NCBI GenBank assembly: GCA_964383535.1
Contig: CAYLHS010000068.1
Location: 1 to 11,767 of the forward strand
DNA length: 11,767 bases
Source of the DNA: CAYLHS01 sp964383535
Lineage (GTDB): Bacteria > Actinomycetota > Acidimicrobiia > Spongiisociales > UBA4744
Reading direction: 5' to 3'
The notes under the pieces were generated by a model. The model did not search any database, was not told the origin of the DNA, and was given only the letters and a program-made list of their open reading frames with translations. The position numbers and the translations under genes are program-made. This document shows positions 6,586 through 11,767 of the stretch, one piece after another; the first letter of the stretch is position 1, and the number at the start of each line of letters is the position of its first letter.

Positions 6586-8703
6586 GTGGATCGCATAGCT
6601 CGTCTCCTCGTCCAGCACTCGCGACGCGTCATGGCCATCACGGCCGTCATCAGCCTCGTTGCAGTCGCCATGCTGTTCCGGCTCAAGGTGAACGCCGACG
6701 TCACCCAGTTCCTCACGTCGGGGAACGACCGAGGTGAGGCGTGGCTCGCACTCCAAGAGAAGTACGACACTGCAGACCCCATCAACGTTCTCGTGACGTT
6801 CCCCGCCGGTGAGACGATCAACGACAAGCAGGCGCTCGTCGCTCTGGTGGAGCTGCGGGACCGGCTCGCCTCGGTCGACGGCGTCTCCCAGGTCGGATCC
6901 GTCATCCCGTACATCAACCCGCTCACAGGAGCTCCAATCACGGCGCAGACGATCGAGGCGATCCCCGACGCGATGATCGGCACGTTCCTCGCCCAGAACC
7001 CGGTGGCCGACCTGCTGGTGAGCGACGACGGCGTCCACACACTCATGGTGGCCGTACCGTCCTCGGACCCTGTGAAGGTGGCCCGCGCACTCACCGACGT
7101 CGCGCCACCGGACGACCTGACCCTCGACTTCTCCGGCAATCCGATGATCTTCGCGACCGTCCTCGACATGATCGGATGGTTCCTACTCGTCATTCCCCCT
7201 TCGGTCATCCTGCTGCTCCTGCTCACGTTCTTCGCCAACATCGGGGACCGGCGCCTCACCGTCATGTCGATCGTGCCTGCTCTGCTCGGAGCGCTCTGGA
7301 CCTTCGGCCTCATCTTCGGACTCGGCCGCGAGGTCGACATCGTTTCCGTCCTCGTGCCGATCTTCGTGATCGTGATGGGGTCCGCCGACGGCCTCCACTT
7401 CGTCACCCACTTCCAAGACGCCTCCGAGCGAACCGAGGATCGGGTCGAACGCGTCGAGTCCACACTCCGGCAGGTGGGAATCCCGATGATCCTGACATCG
7501 ATCAGCACGGCGGCCGGATTCCTGTCACTGCTCGTCACGGACGTACAGCCGATCAGGGAGCTGGGGGTGTTCACCGCAATCGGCATCGGTTTCGCCGGGG
7601 TGATCTCGTTCTTCTTCCTGCCGGCCCTGCTGTCACGCCTCGAGATCCACTCCCGGCCTCGCGCGACGATTCTCGGTCCCCGAGTCACCTCGGTGATCAA
7701 GGCCCTCGCCCGGCCCCGGTGGGTCGCGGCCGTGCTCTCGATCGGGCTGATCGCGTTTGCAGCAGTCTTCATCCCGCGCCTGCACGTCGACTCGGATCAG
7801 CTCTTCTTCATCAAGCAGAACCACCCGCTCCGCCAGAGCTTCGATCTCACGGCAACAGTGTTCGGTGGCGCCACACCACTCATCGGCGAGTTCGCCTACG
7901 AACCCTCCGCAGGCCAGGGCCAGCTGGGTGCTCTCTCCGCGGTGGAACGTGAGTTCGAACAGCTCCCAGGGATCCGCACCGTGTTCTCGGCGGCGGACCT
8001 CGTCGACAAGATGCCGGCCGACCAGCTCGATGCCGTCCTCAATGGCTCCGCGCCCCTGCCACTGGGCACCATGGCGTCGAGCGACGGGCTCCGGTTCATC
8101 GTGTTCCCGAGCTCGTTCACGACCGACGAGCTTCACGACTGGCTCACGTTCGCAGATGCGCACCCGGAGATCCGGGTCCTGACCGGCATGCCTGTCTTGT
8201 GGGACGAGATCGCCCGGCTCGTGCTGAGGGCACAGATCGGATCGCTCATCGCCGCGTTCGTCCTCGTCTTTTTGATGCTGCTGGTCTCGTACCGGAAGCT
8301 GCGGCAGACGCTCGTCGCCCTCGCGCCACTCGTGCTGACGACCGGCACGCTGCTGGGTTTCATCGCCGCCTCGGGCATCCAACTCAACCTGGTGACCGCG
8401 ATCGCCTCGTCGATCGTGATCGGGGTCGGCATCGACTACTCCATCCACTTCGTCGCCGCCATCAACTACGCACGACGAGACGGCCCGGGCTATGTCTTGC
8501 GGGCCATCGACAGCGCCGGCCGTCCGATCGTGGCCAACGCGCTCGGCATCGCGATCGCGATGAGCGCGCTCTGGTTGTCGCCCCTGAAGATCCACCCTGA
8601 GATCTCGATGATCATGTGGGTGTCGATGACGACCGCAGCTCTCACGGCACTGCTCGTGATCCCTGCGCTCATGCCCAGGGATGGGATGGTGGACGCCAGA
8701 TGA
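6586..8703 (+). CDS. RND superfamily exporter, MMPL/HAE-3 type
   Basis: A 705-residue, 12-helix inner-membrane transporter built from two homologous halves. Each half has one helix, a large extracytoplasmic domain and five further helices. Helix 1 is at about 14-33 and the first outer domain at about 34-190. The helix bundle from about 192 contains VMGSADGLHF (263-272). The second half begins with a helix at about 379-399 and contains IGVGIDYSIHF (612-622). D268 and D617 occupy the central GxxxD-type position expected to relay protons in RND pumps. The length and low loop complexity match the hydrophobe/amphiphile efflux-3 group, which includes the hopanoid transporter HpnN and mycobacterial-type MMPL lipid exporters. 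The cargo is probably a lipid, but this is inference. The start is GTG at 6586; an ATG at 6575 in another frame is closed at once. The stop overlaps the next ATG (ATGA). Confidence 0.88.
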   Translation: MDRIARLLVQHSRRVMAITAVISLVAVAMLFRLKVNADVTQFLTSGNDRGEAWLALQEKYDTADPINVLVTFPAGETINDKQALVALVELRDRLASVDGVSQVGSVIPYINPLTGAPITAQTIEAIPDAMIGTFLAQNPVADLLVSDDGVHTLMVAVPSSDPVKVARALTDVAPPDDLTLDFSGNPMIFATVLDMIGWFLLVIPPSVILLLLLTFFANIGDRRLTVMSIVPALLGALWTFGLIFGLGREVDIVSVLVPIFVIVMGSADGLHFVTHFQDASERTEDRVERVESTLRQVGIPMILTSISTAAGFLSLLVTDVQPIRELGVFTAIGIGFAGVISFFFLPALLSRLEIHSRPRATILGPRVTSVIKALARPRWVAAVLSIGLIAFAAVFIPRLHVDSDQLFFIKQNHPLRQSFDLTATVFGGATPLIGEFAYEPSAGQGQLGALSAVEREFEQLPGIRTVFSAADLVDKMPADQLDAVLNGSAPLPLGTMASSDGLRFIVFPSSFTTDELHDWLTFADAHPEIRVLTGMPVLWDEIARLVLRAQIGSLIAAFVLVFLMLLVSYRKLRQTLVALAPLVLTTGTLLGFIAASGIQLNLVTAIASSIVIGVGIDYSIHFVAAINYARRDGPGYVLRAIDSAGRPIVANALGIAIAMSALWLSPLKIHPEISMIMWVSMTTAALTALLVIPALMPRDGMVDAR

Positions 8704-9134
8704 TCGAGCTGATCGAAACCTACCGGGGCGTCGTCTACCCGTGGCACTGCGACCACATGGGGCACATGAACGTGATGTGGTACGTCGGCAAGTTCGATGA
8801 GGCAACGTGGAGCTTCTTCGCAATGCTCGGTCTGACGCCGTCGTACTTCCGGGAACACGAACGCGGCATGGCTGCGGTCGACCAGCGCATCGCATACCGA
8901 CGCGAGCTGCATGCAGGTGACGTCCTGGTCGTGAGGAGCGGCGTACTCGAGGTGCGCGAGAAGGTGATCCGCTTCGTCCACGAGATGCGCAACGTCGAGA
9001 CACGAGAGCTCTCCTCGACCACGATGCTGACGGGCGTGCACATGGATGCTGCGACACGCACCGCGTGCCCGTTGCCCGCAGGCGTCGTTGCGGCAGCGCA
9101 GAACCAGGTCGTCGACTACGAGCTTCCCTGGTGA
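8700..9134 (+). CDS. Hotdog-fold acyl-CoA thioesterase (4HBT family)
   Basis: A 144-residue cytoplasmic protein of the 4-hydroxybenzoyl-CoA thioesterase/YbgC-like hotdog family, which hydrolyses acyl-CoA or acyl-ACP thioesters. The catalytic region WHCDHMGHMNVMWY (15-28) carries the conserved aspartate D18 and the GHxN element (21-24) at the start of the hotdog helix, followed by KFDEATW. The conserved strand RIAYRRELHAGDVLVVRS (about 63-80) forms the beta-sheet partner. The length is normal. The ATG overlaps the RND stop by four bases, and its own TGA overlaps the GTG of the MFS gene. Translation of all three is therefore probably coupled. Its place between two membrane transporters suggests that it releases an acyl group that is then exported or recycled, but no substrate is visible. 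Confidence 0.87.
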   Translation: MIELIETYRGVVYPWHCDHMGHMNVMWYVGKFDEATWSFFAMLGLTPSYFREHERGMAAVDQRIAYRRELHAGDVLVVRSGVLEVREKVIRFVHEMRNVETRELSSTTMLTGVHMDAATRTACPLPAGVVAAAQNQVVDYELPW

Positions 9135-10474
9135 ACCTCCACAAGGGTCGACGAGCACGCGGCGTGGTGAAACTCGGTTCGAACTACTGGAGACTGTGGA
9201 CGACGAGCGCCGTCTCGAATTTCGGTGACGGCGTCTCGACGATTGCCTACCCATGGCTGGCGTCGGCAATCACCCGTAATCCGGTGCAGATCTCCCTCAT
9301 CGCGGTCGCCACACGACTCCCATGGCTGATCTTCACGCTCCCTGCCGGGGTCATCACCGACAGGGTCGACCGCCGCAGGCTCATGGTCGCCATGGACGCC
9401 TTCCGGTTTGTTCTCACGATCGCGGTTGCGGTGGCCGTCCTCGCCGGTAGAAGCGCTCTGGCATCCCCCGATGCGATCGCTGCGGGGACGGCGTCACCGC
9501 CGACGAACCAGGCTGCCTGGCTGGCGCTGCTATACGTGACCGCGCTCGCGTTCGGCTTCGCAGAGGTGCTCCGTGACAACGCCGCCCAGACGATCATGCC
9601 TGCCGTCGTCGACTCGGAGAACCTCGAGCGGGCCAATGGGCGGCTGTGGGGAGCGGAGATGGTCATGAATTCGCTCGCCGGCCCTCCTGTCGGTGGTCTG
9701 CTCATCGCCATCGCGTTCTCCCTCCCCTTCTTCGTGGATGCAGGGACCTTCGCGTTCTCTGCCGTCGGTCTGCTGCTGATCAGCGGATCGTTCCGATCGG
9801 CCGGCGCCGCCACGGGGAAGGTGGCGTGGCGGACCGAGATCGGAGAGGGCGTGCGGTGGCTGTGGCGACATCGCCTCCTCCGGTCGCTCGCGATCATTCT
9901 CGGCGTGATGAACGCCATGTTCTCGATGGCACTCGCGACCTACGTCCTGTTCGTGCAGGAGATCCTCCACCTCGACGCTGCCAAGTTCGGCCTGCTCCTG
10001 ACCGCCGGAGCCATCGGTGGCGCCATCGGAAGCGTGGTCGCACCCAGGGTCAGCAAGGCGATCGGTTCGGGGACCTCGCTATTCCTCGCCCTCGCAGGAT
10101 CGGGCCTGACACTCGCCGTGACCGGCCTGGTCTCGTCCGCCGCGATCGTGTGGGCAATGTTCCTCGTTGGCAGCTTCCTGGCGGTGTTGTGGAACGTCAT
10201 CACCGTGTCACTGCGTCAGGCGATCATCCCGGAACGGCTCCTCGGAAGGGTCAACAGCGTCTACCGCTTCTTTGCATGGGGCATGATCCCGATCGGGTCG
10301 TTCCTCGGAGGCATCGTGGTCGACGTGACGACGCACCTGAGCTCGAGAGACCTCGGGCTTCGGATGCCGTTCCTGCTCGGTGCGAGCGTGTACATCGTCC
10401 TGTTCTTGATTGCACTTCCCCGGCTCACGACCGCCAAGATCGAACGGGCCCGCTCCGAGTCGGATATCCGCTAG
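9131..10474 (+). CDS. MFS transporter, MFS_3/EntS-like exporter
   Basis: A 447-residue, 12-helix major facilitator protein. The first helix begins after NYWRLWTTSAVSNFGDG (18-34), typical of the MFS_3 ('transmembrane secretion effector', EntS-like) family. Motif A reads GVITDRVDRRRL (73-84) in the loop after helix 2. A proline/alanine-rich outward loop (about 116-132) interrupts helices 3 and 4. The central loop is followed by WRTEIGEGVRWLWRHRLLR, also characteristic of this family. Known members export siderophores, macrolides and other small molecules; the cargo here is unknown. The frame is open back to 9065, but the GTG at 9131 overlaps the thioesterase stop (GTGA) and is the coupled start; GTGs at 9164 and 9167 are less likely alternatives. 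Its TAG is shared as CTAG with the convergent gene. Confidence 0.85.
   Translation: MNLHKGRRARGVVKLGSNYWRLWTTSAVSNFGDGVSTIAYPWLASAITRNPVQISLIAVATRLPWLIFTLPAGVITDRVDRRRLMVAMDAFRFVLTIAVAVAVLAGRSALASPDAIAAGTASPPTNQAAWLALLYVTALAFGFAEVLRDNAAQTIMPAVVDSENLERANGRLWGAEMVMNSLAGPPVGGLLIAIAFSLPFFVDAGTFAFSAVGLLLISGSFRSAGAATGKVAWRTEIGEGVRWLWRHRLLRSLAIILGVMNAMFSMALATYVLFVQEILHLDAAKFGLLLTAGAIGGAIGSVVAPRVSKAIGSGTSLFLALAGSGLTLAVTGLVSSAAIVWAMFLVGSFLAVLWNVITVSLRQAIIPERLLGRVNSVYRFFAWGMIPIGSFLGGIVVDVTTHLSSRDLGLRMPFLLGASVYIVLFLIALPRLTTAKIERARSESDIR
10471..10474. other. Shared CTAG double stop of convergent MFS and membrane-protein genes
   Basis: CTAG gives TAG to the MFS_3 gene (10472-10474, plus) and TAG to the minus-strand gene (10473-10471). 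It is the second instance in this window of two convergent genes sharing one palindromic stop. No hairpin terminator separates them. Confidence 0.93.
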
Positions 10475-11061
10475 CCGGACTCCTCGTCGTCGGCCGGCTG
10501 CTCTCCAGGGCTCGACGCTCCGTCGTCCTCGTCCTCCGGCGACATCGTCTCGCGGTTTCGGTGACCTCCCCGAGATCGATCCCGTCCACCCGCGGCCCAC
10601 AACGCGAGCATCGCAAGTGCCAAGGCGCCGAGGGCGAGCGCCCCCCACCCCCACCGAAGTGTCCTCTCCGAGTAGCCATCATCGGCCGGCGCCGTCGTCC
10701 CTGACCCTTCGATGCCGATCAGTGCGGGATCGACACCGAGCGTTGCGAGCGTTACCGGATCGGAAAGGTCACCCGAGTCGTCCGGTCTGATGGCTTCGAA
10801 CACGATCACGAGGTTCATCGCGTCTGTGACTACAGTGCCTCGCCACTCGCCCGCCCCTTGAGGAGCGAGGCTCGTCGTGGTCTGGTCGCCGCCAATGTCG
10901 ACGATGTGCGCGATGACCGCATTGGCATCGCCCCCGGCGTGAACGGTGAAGGTGACGCTCAGCTTGCCGTCGCCCGCCGCGGTTGCCGTCGCATCGGCCT
11001 CTCCGAACGCGCCGCCGAGCACAGTCGCAAGCACCAGGATGATCGACATCAAGCCGGACAT
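10471..11061 (-). CDS. Secreted, single-pass membrane-anchored protein of unknown function
   Basis: A 196-residue protein that I do not recognise. From the ATG at 11061 it has a hydrophobic N-terminus (about 4-19, MSIILVLATVLGGAFG) that looks like a signal peptide with little positive charge. An outward domain of about 100 residues (25-130) is rich in beta-forming residues, Gly, Ala, Thr and Asp and has no cysteines. A single helix follows at about 137-157 (WGWGALALGALALAMLALW), then a basic stop-transfer stretch (160-170, RDRSRGGHRNR) and a strongly acidic Ser/Pro tail (176-194). The topology is thus outside domain, one helix, cytoplasmic acidic tail. The layout resembles small CopC- or YcnI-like membrane-anchored domains, but no copper-binding His/Met pattern is seen. 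The frame is open to an ATG at 11094, but those extra codons lie in heptad repeats and a TACGCT box is six bases before 11061. Confidence 0.72.
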   Translation of the reverse strand: MSGLMSIILVLATVLGGAFGEADATATAAGDGKLSVTFTVHAGGDANAVIAHIVDIGGDQTTTSLAPQGAGEWRGTVVTDAMNLVIVFEAIRPDDSGDLSDPVTLATLGVDPALIGIEGSGTTAPADDGYSERTLRWGWGALALGALALAMLALWAAGGRDRSRGGHRNRETMSPEDEDDGASSPGEQPADDEESG

Positions 11062-11067
11062 GTGAAA

Positions 11068-11073
11068 AGCGTA
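11068..11073 (-). promoter_or_regulatory. Candidate -10 box (TACGCT) for the membrane-anchored protein gene
   Basis: On the minus strand TACGCT is followed by TTTCAC and the ATG at 11061, a six-base gap that fits a leaderless mRNA. It overlaps no ribosome-binding site and excludes the longer ATG start at 11094 if used. Confidence 0.42.
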
Positions 11074-11081
11074 CAGCGAAC

Positions 11082-11179
11082 AGTCTCCAGTCATCAGTCA
11101 TCGGTGGGAACGCTGCCCGAGCCAGCAAGAGGTTTCAGACTCGCCGATAGCGGAAGAGCGAGAACCGAGAACCGATGAC
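11082..11179. repeat. Heptanucleotide tandem repeats in inverted pair, flanking a 56-base core
   Basis: The left block is AGTCTCC, AGTCATC, AGTCATC (11082-11102). The right block is CGAGAAC, CGAGAAC, CGATGAC (11159-11179). Read on the minus strand the right block gives GTCATCG, GTTCTCG, GTTCTCG, so both blocks belong to one family of seven-base units in opposite orientation. The inner edge of the left block and the outer edge of the right block form a perfect nine-base inverted repeat, GTCATCGGT (11097-11105) and ACCGATGAC (11171-11179). The core holds a further small hairpin, CTCGC (11140-11144) with GCGAG (11158-11162). The 149-base gap between divergent genes contains nothing else apart from the two -10 boxes. 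Confidence 0.7.
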
Positions 11180-11198
11180 CAGGCGTGCACAGCGGGCC

Positions 11199-11204
11199 TA
11201 CCCT
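11199..11204 (+). promoter_or_regulatory. Candidate -10 box (TACCCT) for leaderless macrodomain gene
   Basis: TACCCT is followed by TCTGGC and the ATG at 11211, a six-base gap. There is no ribosome-binding site between, so the mRNA probably starts at or beside the ATG. Confidence 0.45.
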
Positions 11205-11210
11205 TCTGGC

Positions 11211-11756
11211 ATGGTTCACGTCGTCGGTACCACAGCCATTGGCACCGTTCACGGCGACCTGACACGCCAGAATGTCGATGCGATCGTCAACGCGGCCAAC
11301 GAATTCCTCGCACACGGTGGTGGTGTCGCCGCGGCAATCGTCAAGGCCGGCGGTCGCGTGATCCAGGATGAGTCCGATGCGTGGATCAAGTCCAATGGCC
11401 CGGTGGCGACGGGCCAGGCTGCGGTGACGAGTGCCGGAGCCATGCCTGCGACATGCGTCATTCACGTGGCTGGACCCCACTATCGGGCCGGTCAGGACAA
11501 CGAGGCGCTCCTTCGTGCCGCTGTGAGCGCCGCACTCGATGCGGCGGCCGACGCGGGTGCGCGCTCGATCGCATTCCCCGCCATCTCGTCGGGGATCTTC
11601 GGTTACCCGCGCGCTGATGCGACCGCCGTCATCGCATCGCAGGTCGTCGATTGGGCACGCGAGCACGAATCGGCGCTGGAAGAGATCCGACTCGTGGGGT
11701 ACGACCAGGCAACGACACGCGACTTCGAGAAAGGGCTGGCTCTGGCCATTGGATGA
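11211..11756 (+). CDS. Macrodomain protein (ADP-ribose-binding, AF1521/MacroD-like)
   Basis: A 181-residue stand-alone macrodomain, a cytoplasmic module that binds ADP-ribose. Many bacterial members hydrolyse O-acetyl-ADP-ribose or remove ADP-ribose from proteins. The ligand pocket motifs are complete: GDLT (15-18), VNAANEFL (26-33), the glycine loop HGGGVAAAI (35-43), GPVATGQAAVTSAG (63-76) and the phosphate-binding loop PAISSGIFGYP (123-133). The C-terminal strand RLVGYD corresponds to the VLYD end of archaeal AF1521. NAAN followed by GGGVA suits MacroD/AF1521-type folds; hydrolase activity is plausible but not proven by sequence. An in-frame ATG at 11175 would add 12 residues, but it lies inside the heptad repeat and the macrodomain begins after 11211, where a TACCCT box also points. 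No ADP-ribosyltransferase or sirtuin gene is in the window. Confidence 0.9.
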   Translation: MVHVVGTTAIGTVHGDLTRQNVDAIVNAANEFLAHGGGVAAAIVKAGGRVIQDESDAWIKSNGPVATGQAAVTSAGAMPATCVIHVAGPHYRAGQDNEALLRAAVSAALDAAADAGARSIAFPAISSGIFGYPRADATAVIASQVVDWAREHESALEEIRLVGYDQATTRDFEKGLALAIG

Positions 11757-11767
11757 GGAGAGGCGGC

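Noticed and set aside
6558..7772. Open reading frame of 404 codons on the minus strand
   Set aside because: Antisense to the first half of the RND transporter; Ser/Thr/Arg-rich composition without any recognisable domain.
9065..9130. 22-codon N-terminal extension of the MFS_3 gene
   Set aside because: It would overlap the thioesterase C-terminus by 70 bases. The GTGA overlap at 9131 gives a normal coupled start and the family N-terminus begins after it.
7633..9144. Open reading frame of 503 codons on the minus strand
   Set aside because: Antisense to the RND and thioesterase genes, which have clear motifs. The product is low-complexity Arg/Asp/His-rich sequence.
11082..11179. CRISPR array
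   Set aside because: The units are only seven bases long, directly adjacent and partly inverted. There are no spacers and no cas genes.
11175..11210. 12-codon N-terminal extension of the macrodomain gene
   Set aside because: The ATG at 11175 falls inside a CGATGAC repeat unit and the -10 candidate at 11199-11204 lies downstream of it.
1..11767. Defence island, prophage or integrated mobile element
   Set aside because: No integrase, transposase, phage structural gene, tRNA attachment site or long flanking repeat was seen. The macrodomain alone is not enough to call a defence system.

Overview
The window looks like chromosomal DNA from a high-GC actinobacterium. The coding strands are strongly GC-biased at the third codon position. 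Translation starts mostly lack Shine-Dalgarno sequences, and several genes begin 6-10 bases after a TANNNT -10 box, which suggests leaderless mRNAs as is common in Actinobacteria. The TypA and macrodomain proteins are of ordinary bacterial type. A lineage such as Acidimicrobiia would fit, but that is inference. No tRNA, rRNA, insertion sequence, prophage or CRISPR array is visible. The genes are tightly packed and no gene-free stretch exceeds about 190 bases.

Layout. (1) Bases 1-1026 hold the last 15 codons of an upstream gene, probably an ABC ATPase, overlapping by ATGA an ABC-2 type permease. (2) A two-tier hairpin at 1043-1087 separates the permease from a convergent FLVCR-like MFS transporter (1095-2336, minus). 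(3) A short divergent promoter region (2337-2409) lies between that MFS gene and typA/bipA (2410-4221, plus). (4) typA runs tail-to-tail into a zinc alcohol dehydrogenase of the formaldehyde-dehydrogenase-like type (4218-5270, minus); their stop codons share one CTAG. (5) Upstream of it on the same strand is a squalene/phytoene synthase family gene (5322-6398, minus). (6) Divergent from that, a three-gene operon encodes an RND/MMPL exporter, a hotdog-fold thioesterase and an MFS_3-type exporter (6586-10474, plus), joined by ATGA and GTGA overlaps. (7) The operon again meets its convergent neighbour, a small membrane-anchored secreted protein (10471-11061, minus), through a shared CTAG. (8) A 149-base intergenic stretch carries two blocks of heptanucleotide tandem repeats in inverted orientation. 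(9) A macrodomain gene (11211-11756, plus) closes the window.

How the genes may work together. The most coherent group is the divergent pair formed by the isoprenoid-condensing enzyme and the RND-thioesterase-MFS operon. It could make and export, or lay down in the membrane, an isoprenoid or acyl lipid; this is inference from gene order. TypA, the dehydrogenase, the FLVCR-like transporter and the macrodomain protein look like separate housekeeping or accessory functions. The most unusual non-coding signals are the heptad-repeat block upstream of the macrodomain gene, the recurring TAC(C/G)NT box just ahead of five start codons, and the two CTAG double stops. No clearly new multi-gene defence or mobile system is evident.
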